NCBI GenBank assembly: GCA_002707495.1
Contig: PAMZ01000021.1
Location: 227,373 to 291,372 of the forward strand
Direction: 5' to 3'
DNA from: Halobacteriovoraceae bacterium
GTDB taxonomy: Bacteria; Bdellovibrionota; Bacteriovoracia; Bacteriovoracales; Bacteriovoracaceae
DNA: 64,000 nucleotides
Positions 1-8,585 of the stretch are shown in pieces. The first letter of the stretch is position 1, and each line of letters begins with the position of its first letter. The position numbers and the translations under genes were made by a program. A model generated the notes under the pieces. It did not search any database, was not told the DNA's origin, and saw nothing but the letters and a program-made list of their open reading frames with translations.

Positions 1-478
1 TCGCGGTAATTTCGCCAACTCCGCAGTTTCTACTTACATTAAGAACAGGTGCAATTCCTGACTGGCTCACAATATAGCCACGTGAATTAGGTGCAAGGTC
101 TGGTCTTCGACAGGCAAAGACTTCTATGACGGCTTGACCATTTCTATTAGTCACAACTCCCATATCACCTTCATACGTTACACCGGCGTACATGGAGTTT
201 GCGTTTACGTTCATTCCCTGCAGAGGAATAATCAGATTTGTTCTCGCGTTATTAAGTTGTCCTGTGTTGTAGTCATAACAAGGATTTTCATTAATAACTC
301 TTTGAACCCAGTCGCCTGGTAATTGAGTTCCGTTACCTCCGAAAGTGGCACCTCCGGGATAGTTTCCATAAGGGTTACTGCTACTTCCCCCTCCTGATTT
401 GTTTTGCTCTCCACCACAGCTAACAAGTAGCATAGCTGATAAAAAGGTCAGAGCTGCAATTTTTGCGATCTCTTTCAT
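1..478 (-). CDS. Lipoprotein of unknown function, N-terminal part
   Basis: Only the first 159 codons lie in the window; the gene continues past the left edge. The start is the ATG at 478, preceded by a clear AGGAG ribosome site. A lipoprotein signal peptide begins MKEIAKIAAL and ends in the lipobox LLVSC at residues 17-21, so the mature protein should be lipidated on Cys21. A Gly/Ser/Asn linker of about 25 residues follows, then a domain with scattered cysteines (NENPCYDY, FACRRPD, RNCGVG), probably folded in the periplasm. I do not recognise a family. Conserved-looking mature sequence and the strong ribosome site make it a real gene. Confidence 0.8.
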   Translation of the reverse strand, partial: MKEIAKIAALTFLSAMLLVSCGGEQNKSGGGSSSNPYGNYPGGATFGGNGTQLPGDWVQRVINENPCYDYNTGQLNNARTNLIIPLQGMNVNANSMYAGVTYEGDMGVVTNRNGQAVIEVFACRRPDLAPNSRGYIVSQSGIAPVLNVSRNCGVGEITA

Positions 479-627
479 ATCTCTCTCCTGTAAAAATCTC
501 TACCTATACATATACAAGCAGCGTGCCAATATATTTTACCTCTTTCTAGGTATTTAGAAGCATGAAATTGTGTATACTTTTTTTATAGCGTCTAACTCTT
601 AGACAGTTCTGCTTGATAAATATGGGT

Positions 628-633
628 TATAAT
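628..633 (+). promoter_or_regulatory. -10 box (TATAAT) placed for a leaderless start at 640
   Basis: A perfect TATAAT lies exactly six bases before the ATG at 640. No convincing -35 was found at 16-18 bases upstream, and no Shine-Dalgarno precedes the ATG. If used, transcription would begin at or beside the A of the start codon. Inference from spacing only. Confidence 0.4.
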
Positions 634-639
634 AGAGAA

Positions 640-1077
640 ATGAATAGATTATCTAAGTTATTAGCAGAATATGCTGAAAGTCATCAGAATAGCGTGAATA
701 TTAATATTCATAAGATTTGTGTTCCCGCGATCACTTTTTCTGTCGTGGGACTATTGGCCTCGATTCCTTTCAATATCTATGGTGTGCCACCTGTACTGTA
801 TATTTTAGCTGCAGTGGCCCTCTACTATGCGAGTCTTTCTCTAAAATATTTAATTTTGTTTTTTCCAGTTTTGTTTGTCTTCTTAGCAGTAGCTTTCTAC
901 TTGCAAGGCTTAGGGGTGTTATGGCAGTTAAGCCTTGGTATTTTTGTCGTAGCATGGATCGGTCAATTTTATGGACATAAAGTTGAAGGAAAAAAACCTT
1001 CTTTTTTTAAAGACCTTCAATTTTTATTAATAGGACCTCTTTGGACTATAAAGACCGTTTTAAAACTCAAAGACTAA
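640..1077 (+). CDS. Mpo1-like (DUF962) membrane protein
   Basis: A 145-residue multi-pass protein resembling the DUF962/YGL010w family, whose yeast member Mpo1 is an iron-dependent dioxygenase in 2-hydroxy fatty acid alpha-oxidation. The family signatures are visible: AEYAESHQN followed by NIHKICVP near the N-terminus, and WIGQFYGHKVEGKKPS before the last hydrophobic segment; their His residues are the presumed metal ligands. About four hydrophobic segments fill the rest. The ATG at 640 is chosen because it gives the usual family N-terminus; a TTG at 613 and ATG at 622 are possible but lie in the putative promoter. Its 3' end overlaps the convergent methyltransferase gene by 18 bases. Substrate in this organism is unknown. 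Confidence 0.8.
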   Translation: MNRLSKLLAEYAESHQNSVNINIHKICVPAITFSVVGLLASIPFNIYGVPPVLYILAAVALYYASLSLKYLILFFPVLFVFLAVAFYLQGLGVLWQLSLGIFVVAWIGQFYGHKVEGKKPSFFKDLQFLLIGPLWTIKTVLKLKD

Positions 1078-2133
1078 AAATTTTACGCGAATGCCGTTTT
1101 GATTGAAGCTTAATTGTCTTGTGGCCGGAAGTGATTTGGCGAAAGTCTCAGGTATAATAATACCGCAAGCTCTAGGCGAAAGGGACTCTAGCTTCTGATA
1201 AATGTTTTTAAAATATCGTTGAGGTTCCACTGGGATCTTGATCCTCTTGCCGTAGGGAGGGTTCATAATGATAAAGTCGCTTGGCGTTTTTTCGATTTTA
1301 AAAAAATCAAGATTAGTTAAGCTAAAATCTCCTTTCTCATGTGGTATAAGAACATCTTTATTCCAGTCATTCCCAAAGGCTTTAAGTTTTACCGTAGGCT
1401 TTACTGCAATTTCAATTGAAGGGATGTTTTTCCAATAGTGAAAGCTAAATTTTCTGTTCAATAATGGCTTATTTTGATTTAAAAACTCACTTAGAAAAGT
1501 AGCGCTTCCACACATGGGGTCATAGAGAGACAGCATAGTCTCACGTTCATTTCTTAAGAATTCTAAACAAGCAAAGGCAAAATTTTCACGGATTCCTGCA
1601 TGACCTCTATGCGAACTCCACCCTCTTTTATGAAGGTGGTCTCCCGTCGTATCTAATGAAATAGTCAGTTGATCATTATCAAAGCGTAGATAAATTGTTT
1701 GTTGTGGATAATTTTTTTTCTGATGGTAAAGAGCGAGTTTATGATTCTGACAATACTTTTCAAAAGCTTCAATTGACGTCTGTTCAATTCTCTTGGTGTG
1801 GATGAGGCGAGAATTTGATGAAGAGACTTTAAATTTAACATTATTTTGTTGCAAATAATCTCTCCAGGGAATTTTACTTAAGAGGGAATAGAGCTTGGGG
1901 AGATCTCTACATGTTTGCGTTTTGAGTCTTATAAGAATTCTCGAAGGAATTCGAAGCCAATAATTCAGCTCAAGCCCATGCATGAGGGGAAGCTCAATTT
2001 CAAGTCCTCCTTGAATGAGCGTTATAGGAGGGAAAGCTTTATAGGCAAGACGAGAGCTTAATTTCCCAACCAATTCTGATTTTGCAAGCGATTCAAGACC
2101 AGGCGGACAGACAATAAAAAAAGTAAATTCCAT
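1060..2133 (-). CDS. RlmL-type THUMP/UPF0020 rRNA methyltransferase-like protein
   Basis: A SAM-dependent RNA guanine-N2 methyltransferase homologue matching the N-terminal half of RlmL (YcbY). The N-terminal ~150 residues fit the THUMP/ferredoxin-like region. The SLDTTGDHLHKRGW segment (about 159-172) precedes the Rossmann domain, DPMCGSATF (205-213) is the SAM-binding motif I, and NPPYGKR (281-287) is the catalytic NPPY motif of N-methylation. With 357 residues it lacks the RlmK half of the E. coli enzyme, as in many bacteria. It is a single gene, convergent with the Mpo1-like gene. Target nucleotide (G2445-like) is inferred from family only. Confidence 0.85.
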   Translation of the reverse strand: MEFTFFIVCPPGLESLAKSELVGKLSSRLAYKAFPPITLIQGGLEIELPLMHGLELNYWLRIPSRILIRLKTQTCRDLPKLYSLLSKIPWRDYLQQNNVKFKVSSSNSRLIHTKRIEQTSIEAFEKYCQNHKLALYHQKKNYPQQTIYLRFDNDQLTISLDTTGDHLHKRGWSSHRGHAGIRENFAFACLEFLRNERETMLSLYDPMCGSATFLSEFLNQNKPLLNRKFSFHYWKNIPSIEIAVKPTVKLKAFGNDWNKDVLIPHEKGDFSLTNLDFFKIEKTPSDFIIMNPPYGKRIKIPVEPQRYFKNIYQKLESLSPRACGIIIPETFAKSLPATRQLSFNQNGIRVKFLVFEF

Positions 2134-2160
2134 GACTTCATATAGATAAATACCAGGCCC

Positions 2161-2189
2161 TTGTCATCCTTGTAGGCAACCTTTATAAG
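2161..2189 (+). promoter_or_regulatory. Sigma-70-type promoter of the mevalonate cluster
   Basis: TTGTCA at 2161-2166 (5 of 6 to consensus), a 17-base spacer, and TATAAG at 2184-2189 (5 of 6). The -10 ends six bases before the ATG at 2196, so the predicted start point coincides with the start codon. The AAGGAG ribosome site at 2187-2192 lies inside the -10 and would be lost from a transcript made here, so it would serve only transcripts from further upstream. Confidence 0.6.
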
Positions 2190-2195
2190 GAGCAG

Positions 2196-2723
2196 ATGCA
2201 AAAACTTAAGGGGCACCACAAGAACCCAGAAAACCCTGAATTCAAGGTAGAATACGGTATTGTAGGAGATGAATTTAAGGTCTCTGGAAGCTATGAAGGA
2301 AAGCTTTATGTCTCTGATGACTTTAAAGTAGAAGGGTTTGATAACTGGCTTCTTTGGGAGTTTGATGTCTTTGAGCTTTTTCTTACAAGAGGGCATCCCC
2401 AAGGTCATTATCTAGAGATTCAATTCTCTCCTCTAGGCCAGAAGTTGGCGTTATTGATCAAAAGACCTCGAGAGGACTTTGATTTTTACGTGCCAAAGAC
2501 TTTTAAATTAGAAAATACAATAGATGATCAGGGATGGAAGTTTAAATGCACGATTAAAGCTACGGATATTCCCGGAAGTGATTCCATTATTCATGGGAAT
2601 CTTCATTCTTGTATACACAAAGCTCCAAGCCGTTGCTATTTAGGCACCGAAATAAACAAAGAAGATGTACCTGATTTTCATAGGCCGGAACTTTTTATAA
2701 AACTAGGCGAGTTTAATGGCTAA
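2196..2723 (+). CDS. DOMON/CBM9-like domain protein
   Basis: A 175-residue protein without a signal peptide. The segment DNWLLWEFDVFELFL followed by YLEIQFSPLG is typical of DOMON-like proteins of the type 9 carbohydrate-binding fold found alone in bacteria. The expected beta-sandwich pattern continues to FHRPELFIKLGEF at the C-terminus. Ligand unknown; the family binds sugars or haem. It is the first gene of the mevalonate cluster, preceded by AAGGAG and a good promoter, and overlaps the next gene by 8 bases. That tight coupling is the only hint of a role. Confidence 0.7.
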   Translation: MQKLKGHHKNPENPEFKVEYGIVGDEFKVSGSYEGKLYVSDDFKVEGFDNWLLWEFDVFELFLTRGHPQGHYLEIQFSPLGQKLALLIKRPREDFDFYVPKTFKLENTIDDQGWKFKCTIKATDIPGSDSIIHGNLHSCIHKAPSRCYLGTEINKEDVPDFHRPELFIKLGEFNG

Positions 2724-3408
2724 GCTAACACTTGTTCCGACACCAATTTCAGACCACAAGCCTTGGGATGCAGAGACCATAGAGACACTCAGGAAAGCAT
2801 TTATTGGTGGGAGTGCCATTGTCGTTGAGGAGCATAAAATTGCGAGAAGAAAATGGATTGCCAATGGTCTTCCGAGAGAGGCAATTGATAAATTTATCTG
2901 CTTAAATGAGCATACCAAGGTAGATACGAATCAACAGGTTCTCAGTCTTCTAAAATCAGGTGTAGATACCTATTTAATGAGTGATTGCGGTCTTCCAGCT
3001 TTTTGTGATCCGGGCCAGGAGTTAGTCGATATATGTCATAACGAAAGAATCAAAGTAACGGCGTTAAGTTTTCCAAATTCTGTTATTTTAGCACTGTCGC
3101 TCAGTGGGTTTAAATCGGATACCTTCTTTTTTGGTGGATTTATACCTAGGGAAAATAGGCTTAAAGGTCTTAAGCAATTGGACCAAAGAAGAGAGACCGT
3201 GATCTTAATGGACACACCTTATCGTTTGTCTAAGGTGCTTGAGGAATTGAAGCAAATTGGGGTTAAAAGGCAGGTATTTGTAGGAATTGATTTAAATTGT
3301 GACTCAGAAATGCTAGTTAGAGGTACTATTGAGCAGGTAGTCAAAGACTTGAACAACGTGAACAAACGGGAATTTGTGCTAGTATTAGGGCCATATGACG
3401 GACGATAG
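2716..3408 (+). CDS. RsmI-like SAM-dependent methyltransferase (tetrapyrrole methylase fold)
   Basis: At 230 residues this is the short form of the RsmI family (16S rRNA 2'-O-methylation of C1402 in E. coli). The opening LTLVPTPI, the SAM-site motif SDCGLPAFCDPG (89-100; SDAGxPxxxDPG in RsmI), PNS (120-122, for the PGPS motif) and GGFIPRE (140-146) are all in order. Missing the RsmI C-terminal extension and with altered loops, it may have another RNA target, as do short homologues in Bacteroidetes. It overlaps both neighbours (8 and 14 bases), so it is translated with the mevalonate genes. Confidence 0.8.
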   Translation: MAKLTLVPTPISDHKPWDAETIETLRKAFIGGSAIVVEEHKIARRKWIANGLPREAIDKFICLNEHTKVDTNQQVLSLLKSGVDTYLMSDCGLPAFCDPGQELVDICHNERIKVTALSFPNSVILALSLSGFKSDTFFFGGFIPRENRLKGLKQLDQRRETVILMDTPYRLSKVLEELKQIGVKRQVFVGIDLNCDSEMLVRGTIEQVVKDLNNVNKREFVLVLGPYDGR

Positions 3409-4384
3409 GAAACAAGACCATATTGATCTAGCTTTTAGATCAAGACCTAGATCTAGGTTTGAGTTAGGTGATTTAACTTATGAACCAATGCTTGGTCATT
3501 TAAGTCCAATTGAGCCAAGTGAGTTTAGCTTCGCAAAGGCTAAGATGAAGCTTCCACTATGGGTTTCTAGCATGACAGGTGGGACAGAAAAAGCGAGAGG
3601 AATAAACCAAAATTTAGCTAAATTATGTGGTGAATATGGGCTAGGTATGGGACTTGGCTCCTGCAGACCTCTTTTAGATGATAAGCGTTGGGAAGACTTT
3701 GAAGTCCGAAACTTAATGGGTCCTGATGCCCCTTTGTATAGCAATTTTGGAATAGCTCAGATTGAGGAGCTTATCGCTCAAAATAAAATCGATAAAATTA
3801 TCGAGATCACCAAGAGGTTGGAAGCCAATGGGGTTATAGTGCATGTGAACCCATTGCAAGAATTTGCTCAGCCTGAAGGTGATCGATACAAAGTAGCTCC
3901 GTTAGAAACGATAAAACGTCTTTTGGAGTTAATGGACTTTCCCATTATTGTAAAAGAAGTAGGACAGGGGATGGGTCCTAGAAGTCTGGCCGGCTTAGTT
4001 TCTTTACCGATTGAAGCCATTGAGTTTGCTGCTTTTGGTGGAACTAATTTTACAATGCTTGAACAGAGCAGACATCAAAAGACAGATAGCTCAAAAAATG
4101 AGTTACTGGCTGGACTTGCTACAATAGGACATACACCGGAAGAAATGATTGGCTGGATAAATGCTTTTGAGTTTGAGCTCGAATGTCAGCAATTTATTAT
4201 CTCTGGAGGAGTTTATGATCCTATCAGGGCAAAGGTTTTGAACGATTCTCTTCATTACCCTAGTGCTGTTGGAATGGCATCGCAATTTCTCAAGTTTGCC
4301 ATGGGAGATTACGAGCAATTGCAGGCATACGCAGAAGATCTTATTGAAGTTTATTTGGTTTGTGACCAAGTATTAAAAGGATAG
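3395..4384 (+). CDS. fni: Isopentenyl-diphosphate delta-isomerase, type 2
   Basis: FMN- and NADPH-dependent enzyme that interconverts IPP and DMAPP, the last step needed after the mevalonate pathway. Family hallmarks: RKQDHI near residue 5, SSMTGG (58-63) in the FMN-binding barrel, QPEGDR (159-164) containing the metal-binding Glu, and KEVGQG (187-192). Length of 329 residues is normal. The start lies 14 bases inside the preceding methylase gene. Its place directly before mvaA matches mevalonate operons in other bacteria. Confidence 0.92.
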   Translation: MTDDRKQDHIDLAFRSRPRSRFELGDLTYEPMLGHLSPIEPSEFSFAKAKMKLPLWVSSMTGGTEKARGINQNLAKLCGEYGLGMGLGSCRPLLDDKRWEDFEVRNLMGPDAPLYSNFGIAQIEELIAQNKIDKIIEITKRLEANGVIVHVNPLQEFAQPEGDRYKVAPLETIKRLLELMDFPIIVKEVGQGMGPRSLAGLVSLPIEAIEFAAFGGTNFTMLEQSRHQKTDSSKNELLAGLATIGHTPEEMIGWINAFEFELECQQFIISGGVYDPIRAKVLNDSLHYPSAVGMASQFLKFAMGDYEQLQAYAEDLIEVYLVCDQVLKG

Positions 4385-4389
4385 ATAGA

Positions 4390-5673
4390 ATGAAGCAGGT
4401 TTCAGGTTTCTCAAAACTCTCTAAACTAGAAAAAATAGATTGGCTTAAAACACAACTCCCTCATGCCTATACATTAAATGTCTTACAAGACTATTGGTTG
4501 GCAGATCGAGCGACTCAAAAACTCATTGAGGAATTTAGTGAAAATACGATTGGAAACTTTATTCTTCCCTATGGTGTAGCACCTAATTTTTTATTGGATG
4601 GAGAAATGTTTGCTGTACCATTCGTTATAGAAGAGAGTTCAGTCGTTGCAGCTAGTGCAAAAAGTGCAAAGTTTTGGTTGAGTCGAGGTGGTTTTAAAAC
4701 GAAAAAACTAACGACTTTAAAGAACGGCCAAGTACACTTTTTCTATCATGGTGATAAAAGCGAGCTTGAAGAACAGTTTCTCAATAATAAAGAGAGTTTA
4801 TTCAACTCTGTGGCTGAGCTTTCAAACAATATGGAAAAACGAGGCGGAGGAATTAAATCGATTGAGCTCAAGGATATGACCGCTGAACTTCCCAATTATT
4901 TTCAGCTCTATGCCACTTTTGAGACTTGTGATGCAATGGGGGCAAATTTCATAAACTCGATTTTAGAAGAGCTAGGGAACCAAATAAGTCATTGGGATCA
5001 TACCGAAGTTAATATGTGCATTCTTTCTAATTTTACCCCGGAGTGCAAAGTCGAAGTGGAAGTGAGTTGTCCAATAGACTCCCTTAAAGGTGTAGCAAAA
5101 AACGTTGAAGCTAAAGATTTTGCTTACAAATTTAAACAAGCAGTTGATATAGCTCAGGCTGATATACGGCGTGCAGTGACTCATAATAAAGGAATCTTTA
5201 ATGGAATAGATGCTGTTATTTTGGCCACTGGAAACGATTTTAGGGCCATTGAAGCCTGTGGGCATGCATATGCGGCCAGAGATGGAAGTTATAGGGGACT
5301 CACCACATGTGATATCAGTGAGGGAGAGTTTAGTTTTAAAATTGATATTCCTCTAGCTTTAGGAACGGTGGGAGGACTAACAACATTGCATCCAATGGCA
5401 AAGGTTTCACTTGAAATGCTGGGTAATCCGAATGCTCAAACGTTAATGAAAATTGTAGCAGCAGCTGGACTTGCTCAAAACTTTGGCGCTCTGCGCTCTT
5501 TGGTAACTACTGGAATTCAGCAAGGCCATATGAAAATGCACCTTTTAAATATCTTAAATCAGTTAAACGCTTCAAAAGAAGAAATTAAGCGGGCCAAAGA
5601 ATACTTTAATGAAAGAACAGTATCGTTTTCCGGGGTGAGGGATTTCCTTGCCAAAACAGACACCCTGCATTAG
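4390..5673 (+). CDS. mvaA: Hydroxymethylglutaryl-CoA reductase, class II
   Basis: Reduces HMG-CoA to mevalonate. Class II features include ENTIGNFILPYGVAPN (51-66), the catalytic Glu in VIEESSVVAA (near 81), the substrate-loop DAMGAN, THNKGIFNG with the catalytic Lys, ATGNDFRAIEA with the catalytic Asp, GTVGG in the nucleotide site and the flap His in GHMKMH. No membrane segment, so it is soluble as in Pseudomonas mevalonii and Gram-positive cocci. 427 residues is typical. Five bases separate it from fni. Confidence 0.93.
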   Translation: MKQVSGFSKLSKLEKIDWLKTQLPHAYTLNVLQDYWLADRATQKLIEEFSENTIGNFILPYGVAPNFLLDGEMFAVPFVIEESSVVAASAKSAKFWLSRGGFKTKKLTTLKNGQVHFFYHGDKSELEEQFLNNKESLFNSVAELSNNMEKRGGGIKSIELKDMTAELPNYFQLYATFETCDAMGANFINSILEELGNQISHWDHTEVNMCILSNFTPECKVEVEVSCPIDSLKGVAKNVEAKDFAYKFKQAVDIAQADIRRAVTHNKGIFNGIDAVILATGNDFRAIEACGHAYAARDGSYRGLTTCDISEGEFSFKIDIPLALGTVGGLTTLHPMAKVSLEMLGNPNAQTLMKIVAAAGLAQNFGALRSLVTTGIQQGHMKMHLLNILNQLNASKEEIKRAKEYFNERTVSFSGVRDFLAKTDTLH

Positions 5674-5706
5674 GATGTGTCCACCTAAGAGATCAAGAGA
5701 GACTAG

Positions 5707-6720
5707 ATGAGTAAGAATTATTATTACGGGCATGGAAAGCTGCTTTTGACCGGTGAGTACTTGGTTATGGATGGCTGTAAATCTTTGGCGCTTCCTAGTA
5801 AATTAGGCCAACAAATGCATGTCGAGTATCGACCCACCTCCGAACCAAAGTTGTTTTGGAAGAGTTACGATAAAGACAATAAAGTCTGGTTTGATGCGGT
5901 CTTCGAACTATGGCATTTTGATATACTAAAATTTGATGAGACGCTGGTTGATGAAGCTCAGGTTCTGGCCTTGCAAGGAATTCTTCGGCAAGCGAGAAAA
6001 CAAAATATCCATTTTCTAAGGGAGCAAGTTGATTTTCATGTTTCAACCAGACTTGAATTCCCACTTGATTGGGGACTTGGTTCTAGCTCAACCCTAATTT
6101 ACAATGTGGCACAATGGGCCTACGTGAGTCCTTTTGAACTTCTAGAAAAAACTTTTGGAGGCTCGGGATACGATATTGCTTGTGCCCAGTCCTTTGGTCC
6201 CGTTGTTTATCAGAATCTAAAACGAGGTCCTCAATGGGAGACTGCAAACTTTTATCCCAGTTTTAAAGATAGAATTTATTTTGTACACCTGAACCGAAAG
6301 CAAAACAGTCGTGACGAGATCCAGCGTTATCGGGAATTAGCTCCTTCTAATAAGGATAAACTAATAGAGAGAGTGAATAAAGTTACAGAGGCCTGTTTGG
6401 AAGTCGTTGATATGGGGGAATTTCAAAATCTAATGGCAGAGCATGAAAGTATTATAGCTGAGTGTATCGATAAAAGACCTATTCAAAGTGAGCTATTTGG
6501 AGACTTTGATGGAGTCGTAAAATCTCTTGGCGCATGGGGTGGGGACTTTGCTCTTATTGCTAGCAAAAATTCTTGGGAAGATATAAGAGATTATTTTTAT
6601 CACCGTGGATACAAAGAGCTGCTTTCATATGATGAAATGATTCTTCAAACTTTTCCTCGATTTAGCGAACCTGAAATTAATCTTAAAAGAGAGTTGGATC
6701 ATGGGCTCAAGGCCCTCTAG
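5707..6720 (+). CDS. GYDIA-family GHMP kinase, probable phosphomevalonate kinase
   Basis: A GHMP kinase with the N-terminal GHGKLLLTGEYLVMDG, the ATP-binding motif DWGLGSSSTL (121-130) and the sequence GYDIACA (154-160) that names this family. It stands where phosphomevalonate kinase is needed: the cluster has mevalonate kinase and diphosphomevalonate decarboxylase but no other candidate for the middle phosphorylation. The assignment to phosphomevalonate is inference from context; family members in Bacteroidetes have the same neighbours. It overlaps mvaD by 20 bases. Confidence 0.8.
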   Translation: MSKNYYYGHGKLLLTGEYLVMDGCKSLALPSKLGQQMHVEYRPTSEPKLFWKSYDKDNKVWFDAVFELWHFDILKFDETLVDEAQVLALQGILRQARKQNIHFLREQVDFHVSTRLEFPLDWGLGSSSTLIYNVAQWAYVSPFELLEKTFGGSGYDIACAQSFGPVVYQNLKRGPQWETANFYPSFKDRIYFVHLNRKQNSRDEIQRYRELAPSNKDKLIERVNKVTEACLEVVDMGEFQNLMAEHESIIAECIDKRPIQSELFGDFDGVVKSLGAWGGDFALIASKNSWEDIRDYFYHRGYKELLSYDEMILQTFPRFSEPEINLKRELDHGLKAL

Positions 6721-7714
6721 TGGGAAAATAAAAGTTTCAACTCCTTCAAATATTGCTTTTATTAAATATTGGGGAAAGTATGGCAATCAGATGCCAATGA
6801 ACCCATCTATTTCTATGACACTTGATAAATGTCGAACAGAATTTGATGTTGATTATAGTGAAGGGCAAAATTCAGTTGAGCTTATTTTTGAAGGCACGAG
6901 AAACCAAGACTTTGAGACAAAACTCACAAAGCTTTATCAAAAACTCATTTCGAATTTTCCCATCCTTGATGGTTATCATTTTAAAATAAAATCTCGAAAC
7001 ACTTTTCCTCATTCCGCCGGTATTGCTTCGTCTGCTTCTGCGATGTCTGCTTTTGCGCTGACTCTTGGAGTCGTTTCTCAAAGGCAAAATGATTTGGAGT
7101 TTGTCAGTGAGCTTGCTAGGCTTTGTTCGGGCTCTGCTTGTCGAAGTGTCTATCCTGATTATGCTATTTGGGGAGAGTCTCAATGTATAGACAATTCCTC
7201 ACAAGAACATGCTATCGTATTTAATGAAGCTCACTCAATTTTTAATAATATGAACGATTCTATTGTCATTGTTGATTCTGGTGAAAAGTCAGTTTCAAGT
7301 AGTGCAGGTCATGGGCTTATGTCCAACCATCCTTATAGAGAAAAGAGGGTGGTTCAAGCGAATACAAATTTTAATAGCATTATTGAAGCCATGAGAACCG
7401 GAGATTTGGAAAAATTTGGTAGAGTTATTGAAAATGAGGCATTAAGCCTACATGCTCTGATGCTCAGTTCAGATCCATCTTATATTTTATTAAAGCCTTT
7501 AAGCCTTCAGTTAATCGAAGAGGTAAAAAATATGAGAGAGATGACTAATACGCCACTTTATTTTACTATCGATGCGGGTCCTAATATACATTTAATATAC
7601 CCAGATCAGGCTAAAAATGAGGCCAGAAATTTTATAGATAATTTTTGCCATAAGCATAAACTCACCGTAATTCATGATGGTATTGGAAAAGGACCTCGTA
7701 TTGAGCCTAAATAG
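6701..7714 (+). CDS. mvaD: Diphosphomevalonate decarboxylase
   Basis: ATP-dependent decarboxylase making IPP from diphosphomevalonate. Signatures: SNIAFIKYWGK (16-26), HSAGIASSASAMSA (104-117), the SGSACRS loop (143-149) and DAGPNIHLIY near the C-terminus, where the catalytic Asp lies. 337 residues is normal. It begins within the preceding kinase and its end overlaps or abuts the mevalonate kinase start, so the three are translationally linked. Confidence 0.93.
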   Translation: MGSRPSSGKIKVSTPSNIAFIKYWGKYGNQMPMNPSISMTLDKCRTEFDVDYSEGQNSVELIFEGTRNQDFETKLTKLYQKLISNFPILDGYHFKIKSRNTFPHSAGIASSASAMSAFALTLGVVSQRQNDLEFVSELARLCSGSACRSVYPDYAIWGESQCIDNSSQEHAIVFNEAHSIFNNMNDSIVIVDSGEKSVSSSAGHGLMSNHPYREKRVVQANTNFNSIIEAMRTGDLEKFGRVIENEALSLHALMLSSDPSYILLKPLSLQLIEEVKNMREMTNTPLYFTIDAGPNIHLIYPDQAKNEARNFIDNFCHKHKLTVIHDGIGKGPRIEPK

Positions 7715-8585
7715 ATCATGTGATTATTTCCATTCAAAGCTGCTCCTTTTTGGTGAGTATGCGATTGTGAAAGGCGGCCAAGGTCTAGCAATTCCCTTTC
7801 CTAAATTTAAAGGATGCTTAAAAATTGGTGATCTAGAGACTGATGCTAAATTCTTTGAGCTCTATGATTATTTAAAAAAATCTCCACTTCTCGCCAAGAG
7901 GTTGGATCTTAAACGATTTCGAGAAGACTTGGATCTGGGTCTTTGTTTTGATTCTAATATTCCTCAAGGTTATGGCATTGGAAGCTCAGGTGCATTGTGT
8001 GCGGCTATTTATAGTGAGTACATTATCGGGGGACTTCCTCCAGTTGAAAATTCAAAAGATTTAAAAGAACTTCAAGATTATATGGCATTGATGGAATCAT
8101 TTTATCATGGGACCTCTAGTGGACTTGACTGCTTGATCAGTCTGATTGATAAGCCTGTTCATATCAAAGATCGAAAAGATGTCGTTGCGATTAAGGCTCC
8201 TCGTTTTCTAGAGCTTGGTAACTTCTATCTCTTTGATTCTGACCAGCAGCGAAAAACTTCGCCTTTAGTTCATCAATTTCTCACTCGCTTTGATAAAGAA
8301 CAAAGTTTTCAGTTAAGTTTCAAAGAGTTTACGAAGCTTAATGATTTACTAATTCGGGATTTACTTAATCTAGACACAGAGGCTTTAAAGGACCATTTTA
8401 AAAAGCTTTCAGAGCTTCAAGGAGATCTTCTCTCTGATATGATTCCTCCTAATGCTAAAGATTTTTGGCAAAAGGGACTTGCTTCAGGTGAGTATTATAC
8501 TAAGTTTTGTGGTGCTGGTGGCGGAGGCTTCTTTCTGGTATATTCTACAAGTAATTTAAATGAACCTGGATTAATAGCATTATAA
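7701..8585 (+). CDS. Mevalonate kinase (GHMP family)
   Basis: Phosphorylates mevalonate using ATP. Motifs: SKLLLFGEYAIVKGG at the N-terminus, GYGIGSSGALCAA as the ATP-binding motif 2, HGTSSGLDCLIS with the catalytic Asp, and the C-terminal CGAGGGGFFLV motif 3. I place the start at TTG 7701 because AAGGA lies seven bases before it and homologues begin close to the SKxLLFGEY motif. ATG 7674 or 7677 would add nine residues and has no ribosome site. The previous gene ends at 7714. Roles of this and the GYDIA kinase could in principle be exchanged, but HGTSSGLD fits mevalonate kinase. Confidence 0.82.
   Translation: MSLNRSCDYFHSKLLLFGEYAIVKGGQGLAIPFPKFKGCLKIGDLETDAKFFELYDYLKKSPLLAKRLDLKRFREDLDLGLCFDSNIPQGYGIGSSGALCAAIYSEYIIGGLPPVENSKDLKELQDYMALMESFYHGTSSGLDCLISLIDKPVHIKDRKDVVAIKAPRFLELGNFYLFDSDQQRKTSPLVHQFLTRFDKEQSFQLSFKEFTKLNDLLIRDLLNLDTEALKDHFKKLSELQGDLLSDMIPPNAKDFWQKGLASGEYYTKFCGAGGGGFFLVYSTSNLNEPGLIAL

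Noticed and set aside
232..426. 64-codon minus-strand frame
   Set aside because: It overlaps the lipoprotein gene in another frame. The lipoprotein has a ribosome site, signal peptide and lipobox; this one has none.
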